A DNA stretch of 64,000 nucleotides from Dermabacter sp. p3-SID358 (GTDB taxonomy: Bacteria > Actinomycetota > Actinomycetes > Actinomycetales > Dermabacteraceae). Below are positions 39,760 through 48,506 of the stretch, piece after piece; the first letter of the stretch is position 1; each line of letters opens with the position of its first letter. A program made the translations under genes and the position numbers. The notes under the pieces are model-generated. The model saw nothing but the letters and a program-made list of their open reading frames with translations, made no database searches and had not been told where the DNA came from. The stretch lies in NCBI RefSeq assembly GCF_025147465.1, contig NZ_JALXOZ010000011.1, positions 14,688 to 78,687 on the forward strand. Direction: 5' to 3'.

Positions 39760-40407
39760 CTAGGCGAGGGTGCCCGCGGCTGCCGAGCGGGCCGCCTCGC
39801 TGAGGGCCTCGCCGGTCTTGAGGAGGCGCTCGGCGCGCATCGTGAGCTCTTCGGGAGTCGCGGGCCGGCCGAGCGAATGCGTGAGCTCCGCGCGAGCCTC
39901 GGGGGAGTCAGCAGCGTGGGCCGAGCCATAGGCGGCGAGCATGGAAACGGCCGCTGCGCGCGAGAGCGCGACCGAGAGATCGCCCGTGAAGGCGCCCGAG
40001 AGGATCGCATCGAGAGTGACGCGCATCGAGTCGATCGTGGGCGGGTCGCTAAAACCCACGAGGTATGTGAGCCCCGGCGCCGTGGTACGGCCAAGCTCGA
40101 ACAGGCGCCGCACTTCGTCGGTATCGCGCTGGACCCACGTGTGCAGAACGTACAGCCGCCAGAACGCGCCGGGAAGCGATGTGGGCTCCGCGCCCGACCA
40201 CAGTGCCGCGAGGTCCTCGAGGCCCTCGCGTTCCACGAGTCGGAGCACGCGCTCAACGACTTCGGGGCGCGCATTTTCACGCGTCTCGCGAAGGAGCGCC
40301 GCTGCGCTCTCATGCGCGGCTTCGTTCTTGAGAGCGGGATCGACACCCCCCTCAATCGCCTCTTGACGCTGCGGAGAAAGTGATGCGGGACGCCTGAACT
40401 TTGCCAT
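39760..40407 (-). CDS. Conserved-looking hypothetical cytoplasmic protein
   Basis: This 215-residue protein has no membrane segment or signal. It starts MAKFRRPASLSPQRQEAIEG and is mainly helical (EVVERVLRLVEREGLEDLAA; YVLHTWVQRDTDEVRRLFEL), ending in Ala-rich helices. I recognise no catalytic motif. ATG 40407 is preferred; an upstream extension of the frame would read through a family B palindrome and has no start signal. It is divergent from the DUF4126 gene. The function is unknown. Confidence 0.7.
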   Translation of the reverse strand: MAKFRRPASLSPQRQEAIEGGVDPALKNEAAHESAAALLRETRENARPEVVERVLRLVEREGLEDLAALWSGAEPTSLPGAFWRLYVLHTWVQRDTDEVRRLFELGRTTAPGLTYLVGFSDPPTIDSMRVTLDAILSGAFTGDLSVALSRAAAVSMLAAYGSAHAADSPEARAELTHSLGRPATPEELTMRAERLLKTGEALSEAARSAAAGTLA

Positions 40408-40452
40408 ATACACAACCCTACTCGTGAAGGCTTGCCCTGCTTTGGGTACGGT

Positions 40453-40484
40453 AGTTCCGACGGTTGCTCGGCAAGCGTCGGACC
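40453..40484. repeat. Family B palindrome, copy B4 (intergenic)
   Basis: Arms AGTTCCGACG and CGTCGGACC flank the centre GTTGCTCGGCAAG. It lies in the spacer between two divergent genes, 36 bases before GTG 40520 and 46 bases before ATG 40407. Read on the minus strand it would encode S-D-A-C-R-A-T-V-G-T, the same phase as the coding copies. Confidence 0.85.
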
Positions 40485-40519
40485 CCGAACTTCCCCGCAG
40501 CCCACCCAAAGGAGTCGCA

Positions 40520-41128
40520 GTGGAAGCCTTCATGATGACGTTGAGCTCCGGAGTTGTGAGCGGCGTGCGGCCTTACTTCATGCTGTTCGTGCTGGGCCTT
40601 GCGGGCCGACTCCTTGAGGTGCAGGAGATCCCACAGGTCATGCAGCGCACGGACGTGCTCGTGATTGCCGCGATCCTCGTGATTGTCGATTTTCTCGCGG
40701 ATAAGGTGCAGTTTCTCGATTCGGTGTGGGATGGCATCAACACGATCGTGCGCCCTGTTGCCGGCGGTGCAATCGGCTTTCTGCTCGGCGGTGAAACCGA
40801 CACGACGACCGCGGTGATCTATGCCGCTGTGGGAACGGTTGCGGCGCTCGGCACGCACGGCGCGAAGGCCGCCACGCGCGCCGCGGTCAACGTTTCGCCC
40901 GAGCCGGTTTCGAATGTGCTCGTGAGCGTCATCGAGGACATTGCCGCGGTGATCCTTGCAATTCTCGCGGTATTGCTCCCGATTCTCGCGGGCATCGCCG
41001 CGGTATTCATCCTTATCGGGGCCATCATCGCGATCGTTGTTCTCGTGCGTTTTGTGCGCAAGTGGCGCGCGCGTCGGGAAGCGAAAAATGGGGCGGTACC
41101 CCAAGGCACCGCCCCAACACTGAGGTGA
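40520..41128 (+). CDS. DUF4126 membrane protein
   Basis: This 202-residue protein has about five membrane segments and the DUF4126 features: SSGVVSGVRPYFMLFVLGLA at the N-terminus, LVIVDFLADKVQFLDSVWDG (containing the conserved D-K), and a hydrophobic C-terminal pair of helices before a basic tail. The function of the family is unknown. GTG 40520 is chosen for AAAGGAG five bases upstream; a longer open frame passes through repeat B4. Its last 13 codons also contain the terminator of the opposing peptidase gene. Confidence 0.82.
   Translation: MEAFMMTLSSGVVSGVRPYFMLFVLGLAGRLLEVQEIPQVMQRTDVLVIAAILVIVDFLADKVQFLDSVWDGINTIVRPVAGGAIGFLLGGETDTTTAVIYAAVGTVAALGTHGAKAATRAAVNVSPEPVSNVLVSVIEDIAAVILAILAVLLPILAGIAAVFILIGAIIAIVVLVRFVRKWRARREAKNGAVPQGTAPTLR
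41083..41115 (-). terminator. Rho-independent terminator of dcp, inside opposite gene
   Basis: On the minus strand, GGGGCGGT pairs with ACCGCCCC around ten bases and is followed at once by ATTTTTCG. The hairpin begins 17 bases past the peptidase stop (41132) and lies wholly within the 3' end of the opposite-strand DUF4126 coding sequence. Confidence 0.75.
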
Positions 41129-41131
41129 GGA

Positions 41132-43177
41132 TCAGATCAGACCGCGCCGCTTGAGGAGCGGCTCGTACTGGGCCTCACGGCCCGTCATCTCCTTGAAGGC
41201 CTCGGGAATCGGGCGCGTCGCACCGATCGAGAGCACGTGCGTGCGGAACTTATCGCCGTTTTCTCGCTTGAGCCCGCCGTTTTCCTCGTACCACGCGACT
41301 GTGTCGGCATCGAAAACCTCGGCCCACAGGTAGGAGTAGTAGCCGGCCGCGTACCCGCCAGAGAAGGTGTGGTTGAGGTAGCTCGTGCGATAGCGGGACT
41401 CGACAAGCGGGTGCATGAGGCCCGCGTCCTCGAGCGAGGCCTGCTCAAACACGACCGGATCCTCGATCGGCTCGGCCTCGAGCGAAGCCGGAAGGCGGTG
41501 CCACGCCCAGTCGAGAGCCGCGGCACGCAAATACTCGACGGTGCCGAAGCCCTCGCCCCACTGCTGCGAGGCGGTCACGGCGTCGATGAGGTCTTGAGGA
41601 ACGACCTCGCCGGTCTCCACGTGCTTTGCGTAATTCGGCAGGATCTCCGGGTGGAACATCCACATCTCGTTGACCTGGCTCGGGTACTCGACGATGTCAC
41701 GTTCGACCGAAAGGCCCGAGAGGGTCTCGTACGTGACGTTCGAGAAGAGCCCGTGCAGGGCATGCCCGAACTCGTGGAAGAGGGTGCTCACCTCATCCAG
41801 CGATACGAGCGCCGTGTCGCCATCGGCGGGGGCGCTGATGTTGAGGTTGTTGACGACGACGGGCTTCGTGCCCTCCGAGAGCGACTGGCTGACGATGTTG
41901 TTCATCCACGCGCCACCACGCTTCGTGTCGCGCGTGAAGTAGTCGCCGAGGAACAATCCGAGACCCTCACCGCTCTCGTCGAAAACTTCCCACACCTTGA
42001 CCTCGGGGTGGTAGCCCACGAGGTCCTCGCGGCGCTTGAAGGTGATGCCATAGAGCTTTTCGGCTGCGTAGAACACGCCGTCTTCGACCACGCGATCGAG
42101 GGCGAAGTAGGGGCGAAGCGCCGCGGTGTCGACACTGAATTCCTCGGCCTTGACCTTGTCGCTGTAAAACGCCCAGTCCCACGGCTCGAGAGTATTGATG
42201 CCATCCTTCTTTGCGCGGGCCGCAATCTTTTCTGCCTCGCGGTCGGCGTTCGCCATCGCGGGCGCGCTCGTCTTCGCGAAAAGCTCATCAACAGCGGCAG
42301 CCGTGCGGGCCGTACGATCGGCAACGGCGAGCGAAGCGAAATCCTCGAAGCCGAGCATCGCAGCCTTGCGGGCACGCAGCGCCGCAATCTCCGCGGCCAT
42401 TTGCCACGTGCGATCGCCGCGCTCGATGCTCGCCTCGTAAAGGCGCTTTCGCACGTCGCGGTTCGTGAGCGAGCTGAGTGCCGGTTGATTCGTGGGAAGG
42501 ATGAACGTGAGAAGCCAGCCCTCGCGGCCAGCTTCCTTCGCGGCGCGCGCGGCGGCAGCCTTCGAATCTGCACTGAGTCCGGCAAGATCATCCTCGTTCG
42601 TGAGGTGAAGGGCCGCGGCGTTCATGTCGCGCGTGATCTGCTGGCTGAATTCCGTTTGCGCTTTCGAGATCTCGAGGTTGAGTTTTGCGAGATCCTCGCG
42701 CTCCTTCTCACTCAGAGCCGCACCCGCGAGGGTGAAGCGCTGATGGAATTTCTCGGTGAGGTGCACTTGCTCGGCGTCGAGCCCCGCCGCTTCGCGGTTC
42801 TCATACACGGCGTTGAGGCGTTCGAAAACCTGCGGGTTAAGGTGCAGCTCGTTATCAAGCTCGGTGAGTAGTTCGGAGACTTTCGATTCGATCTCGAGAA
42901 GCGGCTCGGTTCCATCGGCGCTCGCGACGTTGTAGAACACGGTCGCGGCGCGGTTCAGGGTTCGGCTCGGCTGGTCGAGCACGGCGACGACATTCTCGAA
43001 GGTCGGCTCCGAGGTGTCGTTCGCGATCGAAGCGTAGGCCTCGCGTGCTTCGCGAATGCCTTGCTCGATCGCGGGGAGGTAGTGCTCGTCGCGGATCGCG
43101 GCGAAGTCGGGAAGGTTGTAGGGGAGAGGCGATGCCTCAAGGAGCGGATTTGACGTCACTGTTGCTTCTTCACTCAT
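41132..43177 (-). CDS. dcp: M3-family peptidyl-dipeptidase / oligopeptidase
   Basis: This 681-residue zinc peptidase of the thimet/Dcp family degrades short peptides in the cytoplasm. The zinc site is STLFHEFGHALHGLFSN (HExxH), with the third ligand in the ERDIVEYPSQVNEMW region. The end of the family domain is ALDWAWHRLPAS ... SYLNHTFSGGYAAGYYSYLW. No signal peptide is present. The start MSEEATVTSNPLLEASPLPY suits the family. A terminator follows just past the stop. Whether it releases dipeptides (Dcp) or acts as oligopeptidase A cannot be settled from sequence. Confidence 0.93.
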   Translation of the reverse strand: MSEEATVTSNPLLEASPLPYNLPDFAAIRDEHYLPAIEQGIREAREAYASIANDTSEPTFENVVAVLDQPSRTLNRAATVFYNVASADGTEPLLEIESKVSELLTELDNELHLNPQVFERLNAVYENREAAGLDAEQVHLTEKFHQRFTLAGAALSEKEREDLAKLNLEISKAQTEFSQQITRDMNAAALHLTNEDDLAGLSADSKAAAARAAKEAGREGWLLTFILPTNQPALSSLTNRDVRKRLYEASIERGDRTWQMAAEIAALRARKAAMLGFEDFASLAVADRTARTAAAVDELFAKTSAPAMANADREAEKIAARAKKDGINTLEPWDWAFYSDKVKAEEFSVDTAALRPYFALDRVVEDGVFYAAEKLYGITFKRREDLVGYHPEVKVWEVFDESGEGLGLFLGDYFTRDTKRGGAWMNNIVSQSLSEGTKPVVVNNLNISAPADGDTALVSLDEVSTLFHEFGHALHGLFSNVTYETLSGLSVERDIVEYPSQVNEMWMFHPEILPNYAKHVETGEVVPQDLIDAVTASQQWGEGFGTVEYLRAAALDWAWHRLPASLEAEPIEDPVVFEQASLEDAGLMHPLVESRYRTSYLNHTFSGGYAAGYYSYLWAEVFDADTVAWYEENGGLKRENGDKFRTHVLSIGATRPIPEAFKEMTGREAQYEPLLKRRGLI

Positions 43178-43238
43178 GCGGCAACCGTACCGAACGCCAC
43201 GTGCCTGCGCACCGGCGTACCAGAGTCCAAAACGACGA

Positions 43239-43275
43239 CGTCCGCCCCGACGGATAGAGCACGGTGGGACGGACG
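43239..43275 (-). terminator. Possible terminator of alpha-galactosidase gene
   Basis: CGTCCG and CGGACG, extended by CCC/GGG, form a stem 24 bases past the stop on the minus strand. A TTTT follows six bases further on. The fit is moderate. Confidence 0.45.
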
Positions 43276-43298
43276 CGTGATGGGGGCGCGAGCGCGGG

Positions 43299-45617
43299 TT
43301 AGCTGACGCGCGTGAGCTGGAAGAGCACCGTGTTTTCAGGGTTCAGGATCGGGGTTGTGATTCCGACGCTTGCCCACGCCCTACCGCTCAGCACCTGGTC
43401 CGCGATCCCGCGCTCGTGGAGTTCGGCGTTGAGGCGCTCGTAGTCGCGCGCATTGCCCGGCGTGGGAGCGAGGAAGCCCGAAGCGTTGCTCATGACGGGG
43501 GAGGGAACATAGCCAGAGGGCTTCGCGCCCGGCATGAGGACTTCGAGCTTGTAGCGCGCATCGTCCTCGAGGCCCGGGAAGTAGAGCCGACCCGTCTGGT
43601 AGGCGTCGCTCCTCGAAAGCGCGGTGAAGGCAAAGAGGGCCCGGGAAGCGTCGGACGCCACGACCCCGTGCAACGCAACCGATTCGTCGCCGAGATCTAC
43701 ACGCACACGATCGCCCGTGAAGAGAAGCTCGCGCTGGTTCTTGTAGAGGCGAACCCACGCGCCGAGTTCTTCCATCTCCGCATCTGTCGCAAGGCGAAGA
43801 TCCCACTCGATGCCGAAGTGGCCGAAAAGCGCAGTTGCCGCTCGGTAGCCGATCGAGTGGAGGCGGCCCGTCGTGTGCGAAGCGCCCGAAGCGACGTGCG
43901 AGCCCATGAGCTCGAGCGGGATGAGCTGATTGGTCCAGCGGTTCATCATCTGTCGCTCGAGAGGGTCGATGCAGTCCGAGACCCACACGCGATCGGTGCG
44001 TTCGAGAACGCCAAGGTCGATGCGGGCGCCGCCCGAGCCACACGCTTCGATTTCGAGGCCGGGGAAGCGCTCCTTGAGCTCGTCGAGAAGGCGGTACGCG
44101 GCGAGAGTCTGCGCGTGAGTTGCGGGCTGGCCGGTTTCGCGGAATCCTGCCTCGATGAGGTCGCGGTTGTGATCCCACTTGATGTAGTCGATGTCGTAGG
44201 TCTCGAGAATTGCGACCATCTGATCGCGCACATGCGCATACGCCTCGGGAATCGCGAGATTGAGGACCTGCTGGTGGCGTGACTGCTCGGGCAGGCGCTC
44301 CATCGTCGTGCCCATGATCCACTCGGGATGCTCGCGCGCGACATTCGAATCCTCATTCACCATCTCGGGCTCGAACCACAAGCCAAACTGCATGCCGAGG
44401 CCCTTGACGTGCTCGATGAGCGGCGTGAGTCCGTTCGGCCACACGTCCTCACTCACAATCCAATCGCCGAGGCCCGCGTAGTCGTCGCGGCGATCGCCGA
44501 ACCAGCCATCGTCGAGAACGTAGCGCTCGACACCAAGCTCGGCCGCCCGGTCCGCGAGGTCTTTCAGTCGGTCGAGGTCGTGATCGAAGTACACGGCCTC
44601 CCACACATTCAGCGTGACCGGGCGATCCGTGTCCACGTGGTTGTCGCGTGAGCGCAGCCACGCGTGGAAGCGCTGCGCGACCTCATCGAGGCCCACACCG
44701 TGGCTCGCGTACACGTACGGCGATTCATAGCTCTCGTTTTCCGCAAGCACGACCTCACCCGCGAACAGCCCCTCGCCGCCCGCGAGGATTGTTTCGCCCG
44801 CACTCGTACGCTCAACGATGTGCCTGTGCTGGCCGGAAAAGCCCGTGTGCAGTGCCCACACTTCACCGGAGGAGTAGGTGAATCCGCGCTCGCCCACGTG
44901 CAAGAGGAACGCCGAATCGGCGCCCGTGCGGCCGCGGCGGTTCTCGCGCATGTGCTGGCCCACGCGCACCGGTAGGCGCTGGGGTTCGCGCTCGCGGGTC
45001 CAGCGGCCGGCAAAGTCAAGGATCTCGTTCGCTTCCGACGGCACCGGGAGCGCCATCGTGAACGACTGCAGGCGGTAGTTTCCCGCTCCTCGATTCGTGA
45101 GGGTCCCCCTCATGCGCACGAGACCTGAATTCAGGAGCTCGAGGGTGAGAACCACCTTGAGGCCGAGCGGGGCATCCTCGAGTGTGAGGGTGAGAACGTC
45201 CTTTTCGCCGGAACCGTCGGACACGCTGTGCTCAATCGTGTGGGTCGTGAGCCCGAGGCGAGGAGCAAATCCAGCGCCGTTATCGCGCCCGCCGAGGAGG
45301 CCTGGTTCACCGAGCCAGCCGTCGGCGTCCTGGGGCAGGAGGCCCAGTCGCGGCGGGATGTCGAGGGCGTTCTGGTTAGGGGCGACCGTGGCGGCTTCGA
45401 GGAGAAGCTCGAGTTCGGCGTTCGTGAGGTCGCCGAGGTCGGAGCCCCAGTAGACGACGGCGGGCACGCGGCCCGCGGTGAGATCGAGGGCGATGCTGAC
45501 TCCCGCGCGGCTCAGGTAGAGGGCGTTCTCGGTTTCGAGGGCACGAGAGTCGGCTGCGCGGAACGCGCGGAAGGAGCGAGAGGCGGCGGGGGCGTGGGCA
45601 GTGCGGGCGAGTGACAT
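43299..45617 (-). CDS. Alpha-galactosidase, GH36
   Basis: This 772-residue glycoside hydrolase is of the large bacterial GH36 type, which removes alpha-galactose from melibiose, raffinose or galactolipids. The nucleophile Asp is in YDIDYIKWDHNRDLIEAG and the acid/base Asp in RVWVSDCIDPLERQMM. The substrate pocket includes YVLDDGWFGDRRDD and WFEPEMVNEDS. It has no signal peptide, so it acts on imported sugars. ATG 45617 is preceded by AAAGGACTTCCTTC. The leader carries a 15-bp tandem repeat and, further up, an AT-rich inverted repeat. Bases 43352-43366 equal the right arm of family B and encode ASVG. Confidence 0.92.
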   Translation of the reverse strand: MSLARTAHAPAASRSFRAFRAADSRALETENALYLSRAGVSIALDLTAGRVPAVVYWGSDLGDLTNAELELLLEAATVAPNQNALDIPPRLGLLPQDADGWLGEPGLLGGRDNGAGFAPRLGLTTHTIEHSVSDGSGEKDVLTLTLEDAPLGLKVVLTLELLNSGLVRMRGTLTNRGAGNYRLQSFTMALPVPSEANEILDFAGRWTREREPQRLPVRVGQHMRENRRGRTGADSAFLLHVGERGFTYSSGEVWALHTGFSGQHRHIVERTSAGETILAGGEGLFAGEVVLAENESYESPYVYASHGVGLDEVAQRFHAWLRSRDNHVDTDRPVTLNVWEAVYFDHDLDRLKDLADRAAELGVERYVLDDGWFGDRRDDYAGLGDWIVSEDVWPNGLTPLIEHVKGLGMQFGLWFEPEMVNEDSNVAREHPEWIMGTTMERLPEQSRHQQVLNLAIPEAYAHVRDQMVAILETYDIDYIKWDHNRDLIEAGFRETGQPATHAQTLAAYRLLDELKERFPGLEIEACGSGGARIDLGVLERTDRVWVSDCIDPLERQMMNRWTNQLIPLELMGSHVASGASHTTGRLHSIGYRAATALFGHFGIEWDLRLATDAEMEELGAWVRLYKNQRELLFTGDRVRVDLGDESVALHGVVASDASRALFAFTALSRSDAYQTGRLYFPGLEDDARYKLEVLMPGAKPSGYVPSPVMSNASGFLAPTPGNARDYERLNAELHERGIADQVLSGRAWASVGITTPILNPENTVLFQLTRVS

Positions 45618-45630
45618 GAAGGAAGTCCTT

Positions 45631-45660
45631 TGTGCTCGTGTGTGCTGTGCTCGTATGTGC
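45631..45660. repeat. Tandem 15-bp direct repeat in alpha-galactosidase leader
   Basis: TGTGCTCGTGTGTGC is followed directly by TGTGCTCGTATGTGC, which differs at one position. It sits 14 bases upstream of the alpha-galactosidase start codon on the opposite strand. It may be a protein binding site, a translational control region or a slippage product. Confidence 0.6.
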
Positions 45661-45681
45661 TCAGGGTCGTCCGTGACCCAC

Positions 45682-45701
45682 TTATTTTCACACCAAAATA
45701 A
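45682..45701. promoter_or_regulatory. AT-rich inverted repeat, candidate operator
   Basis: TTATTTT and AAAATAA are perfect inverted repeats separated by CACACC. This is an AT island in the spacer between the divergent alpha-galactosidase and aminotransferase genes. It is a candidate operator or promoter core for the alpha-galactosidase gene. Confidence 0.4.
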
Positions 45702-45720
45702 ACGCGCGTCTACCTCCCGT

Positions 45721-45786
45721 TCAGGGTGGAGAAAAACGACATTGCACCCCTGATTTCGGGCATCCCCATGCAGTTTTCTCCACCTA
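45721..45786 (+). repeat. Family A element, copy A2
   Basis: The core is 60 bp with ends GGTGGAGAAAA and TTTTCTCCACC (a GGAG variant of GTAG). It aligns without gaps to copy A3, with interior matches such as CCCCTGATT and GCAT. It ends 39 bases before the aminotransferase start. Confidence 0.85.
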
Positions 45787-45824
45787 TACGATGGGGGATT
45801 GCGCTTGGGGTTACACTCGGCGAC

Positions 45825-47036
45825 ATGGAATTCACGCAGGCGGCGAAGCTACAGAACGTCCTCTACGACATCCGCGGGCCGGTCCTCGACGAGGCCGCGC
45901 GCATGGAGAACGAGGGGCACCGCATTCTCAAGCTCAACATCGGCAACCCCGCGCCGTTCGGCTTCGAAACGCCCGACGAGATCCTCGTCGACTTCATCCG
46001 CCAGGCTCACGTCTCCCAGGGCTACACCGATTCCAAAGGCATCGTCGCGGCCCGTCGCGCCGTTGCCCAGCACTACCAAACCCGCGGCCTGCCAGGGCTC
46101 CACCTCGACGACATCTACCTCGGCAACGGAGTGAGCGAGCTGATCCAGCTCACCGCTCAAGCACTCGTCAACGACGGCGACGAGGTGCTCATCCCCATGC
46201 CCGACTACCCGCTGTGGACCGCGTGTGTCACCCTCGCGGGCGGGACTCCCGTGCACTACCGCCTCGATGAAGATAACGACTGGTTGCCCGACCTCACCGA
46301 CATCGCCGACAAGGTCACGCCCCGCACCAAAGCCATCGTCGTCATCAACCCCAATAACCCCACCGGTGCGGTGTACACGAAAGAGAACCTCACGGGCATA
46401 GTCGACATCGCCCGCAAGCACGGGCTCATGATCCTCGCCGACGAGATCTACGACAAGATCCTCTACGACGACGCGACCCACACCTCGATCGCCTCGCTCG
46501 CCCCCGACCTCTTCACGATCACCTACAACGGCCTGTCCAAGGCCTACCGGGTCGCGGGTTTCCGTGCCGGCTGGATGGCGCTGTACGGGCCGAAAGAACA
46601 TGCCAAAGGCTTCATCGAGGGCCTCGACATGCTCTCGAACATGCGCCTATGCGCCAATGCTCCCGCGCAGCACGTGATCCCCACTGCGCTCGGCGGCTAT
46701 CAAACGATCAAAGACCTCGTGGCCCCAGGTGGTCGGCTGCGTGAGCAGCGCGATGTCGCCTACGAGGCCCTCGCACGGATCCCCGGCGTAAGCGTCAACA
46801 AGGCGAAGGGGGCGCTCTACATGTTCCCGAAGATCGACCTCGACATGTACAAGATCGAGGACGACGAAGAATTCGCACTCGGCCTGCTTCGCCAGAAGAA
46901 AATCCTCATCACAAAAGGCACGGGATTCAACATCCCCACGCACGACCACTTCCGCGTCGTGACCCTGCCCGACGCGGACGTGCTCGAGAACGCGATCGAC
47001 CGTATCGCCGACTACCTCGCGAGCATCCGCCGCTAG
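45825..47036 (+). CDS. Alanine-type PLP aminotransferase (AlaA-like)
   Basis: This 403-residue class I aminotransferase starts EFTQAAKLQNVLYDIRGPVL, typical of the AlaA (alanine-pyruvate) group. It has LNIGNPAPFGFETPDEI, the pocket VIPMPDYPLWTACVTLAGGT, and the PLP-anchoring NPNNPTGAVY. The Schiff-base Lys lies in ITYNGLSKAYRVAGFRAGW. ATG 45825 suits the family start; the open frame extends upstream through repeat A2 without homology. The likely reaction is glutamate + pyruvate to alanine + 2-oxoglutarate, inferred from the group. It is convergent with fprA. Confidence 0.9.
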   Translation: MEFTQAAKLQNVLYDIRGPVLDEAARMENEGHRILKLNIGNPAPFGFETPDEILVDFIRQAHVSQGYTDSKGIVAARRAVAQHYQTRGLPGLHLDDIYLGNGVSELIQLTAQALVNDGDEVLIPMPDYPLWTACVTLAGGTPVHYRLDEDNDWLPDLTDIADKVTPRTKAIVVINPNNPTGAVYTKENLTGIVDIARKHGLMILADEIYDKILYDDATHTSIASLAPDLFTITYNGLSKAYRVAGFRAGWMALYGPKEHAKGFIEGLDMLSNMRLCANAPAQHVIPTALGGYQTIKDLVAPGGRLREQRDVAYEALARIPGVSVNKAKGALYMFPKIDLDMYKIEDDEEFALGLLRQKKILITKGTGFNIPTHDHFRVVTLPDADVLENAIDRIADYLASIRR

Positions 47037-47054
47037 CAGCGTGTGGTGCGCCGG

Positions 47055-48506
47055 TTATTCGCCGCGCGCAATCCGGATCATCTGCTCGCGGTCGATCTCC
47101 TTGAGCGATGGGCGTGCGTTACCGTCGGAATCCTTCCGCTTCGCACCCGCCTGGATCTCGTGTTCGTGTAGGCGCAGCCACCCGTCCCAGTCGACGTAGC
47201 GAATGCCGCGCTCGTTCAGTAGGCGCACGATCGAATCGGGATCGCGGTCGGCGCACGGCTCGAGCACGCCACCTTCGATGTCTTCGATCATGTGGGTGAC
47301 GGTCTCGATCGCGTCGGATTTCGTGGCGCCGATGAGGCCCACGGGCCCACGCTTGATCCAGCCGTTCGCGTAGCACGCGGGCACAACAGCGCCCTCGGCG
47401 GTCGTGACACGGCCCTCGTCGTTGTGGATAACGCCGCGCACCGGGTCATAGGGAACCCCGGGCAACTCCGAGCCGAAGTAGCCGACGGCGCGGTAGACCT
47501 GCTGCACGTCGTACTCGACCATCTCGCCCGTGCCCTCGAGCGAGCCATCCTCCGCGAGACGCGTGCGTTCGAACCGCATGCCGGTCACGCGGCCGTTCTC
47601 GCCGAGCACCTCCACGGGGCGGTGCCAGAAATGAAGATGGAGCCGACGCTTCACCTCACCACCATCGCGATCTGTGGGCTCTGCCCCGCTCGTCTCGCGC
47701 TCTTTTTGCGCCTCGAGCCAGCTCTCGAACGTGCTTACGACCTGATCGATGCGTTTATCCGAGCGGATTCGCTCCCATTCCTCATCGGTGATCTGAGCGA
47801 AATCGCGTTCGTCTACAACGACCTGCACGCCCTTCGGATGGGCGAGCTCGCGCGTTTCGAGCGGGGAGAATTTGGCCTGTGCGGGGCCGCGGCGACCAAA
47901 CACGTGTACGTCGGTGATCCGGGAGGCCTTGAGGCCCTCGTACACGTTGTCGGCGATCTCGGTCGAGAGAAGTTCGTCGGCGCTCTTGGTGAGCATGCGC
48001 GACACGTCGAGCGCGACGTTGCCATTGCCGATCACGGCGACGGATTCGGCATCGAGGTTCCACTCGCGCGGGTAATCGGGGTTGGAGTCGTACCACGCGA
48101 CGAAATCGGCAGCGCCGAGGCTGCCCTCGAGGTCGATTCCTGGGATGTCGAGCTGGGCGTCCTTGAGGGCGCCGGTCGCGAAAATGATCGCGTCGTAACG
48201 TTCGCGGAGGTCCTCGATACTCAGATCTTTTCCAAACGCGACGTTGCCGAAGAAACGCATATCGCGGCGATCGAGGATACGGTGGAGCGCGGTCGTGATG
48301 CCCTTGATGCGCGGATGGTCGGGCGCGACGCCGTAGCGGATGAGTCCAAACGGTGTCGGGAGCGCATCGAAGATATCGACCTCGATCTTCAGGCGCCCCT
48401 TCTTCGCATGCGGCGTCTTGTTGAACGTCTCCGCCGCATACACGCCGGCCGGGCCGGAGCCAATCACGGCGATGCGAAACGGGATGTCTGTGAAAGTGCT
48501 GGTCAC
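47055..48506 (-). CDS. fprA: Ferredoxin/NADP reductase, FprA type
   Basis: This 483-residue adrenodoxin-reductase-like flavoprotein moves electrons between NADPH and ferredoxin. The FAD fold is RIAVIGSGPAGVYAAETFNK. PTPFGLIRYGVAPDHPRIKG is the family hallmark. The NADP fold is VAVIGNGNVALDVSRMLTKS, and the C-terminal FAD contact is GWIKRGPVGLIGATKSDAIE. GTG 48506 is chosen because AAGGA lies upstream and the family starts there; the longer open frame would run through repeat A3. The ferredoxin partner is not in the window. Confidence 0.93.
   Translation of the reverse strand: MTSTFTDIPFRIAVIGSGPAGVYAAETFNKTPHAKKGRLKIEVDIFDALPTPFGLIRYGVAPDHPRIKGITTALHRILDRRDMRFFGNVAFGKDLSIEDLRERYDAIIFATGALKDAQLDIPGIDLEGSLGAADFVAWYDSNPDYPREWNLDAESVAVIGNGNVALDVSRMLTKSADELLSTEIADNVYEGLKASRITDVHVFGRRGPAQAKFSPLETRELAHPKGVQVVVDERDFAQITDEEWERIRSDKRIDQVVSTFESWLEAQKERETSGAEPTDRDGGEVKRRLHLHFWHRPVEVLGENGRVTGMRFERTRLAEDGSLEGTGEMVEYDVQQVYRAVGYFGSELPGVPYDPVRGVIHNDEGRVTTAEGAVVPACYANGWIKRGPVGLIGATKSDAIETVTHMIEDIEGGVLEPCADRDPDSIVRLLNERGIRYVDWDGWLRLHEHEIQAGAKRKDSDGNARPSLKEIDREQMIRIARGE

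Noticed and set aside
45191..45215. Further TCCGACGG-like hits in alpha-galactosidase, CopA, PiT and FprA genes
   Set aside because: They are single arms that equal common Ser-Asp-Gly codons. No second arm is present, so they are expected by chance in this codon usage.
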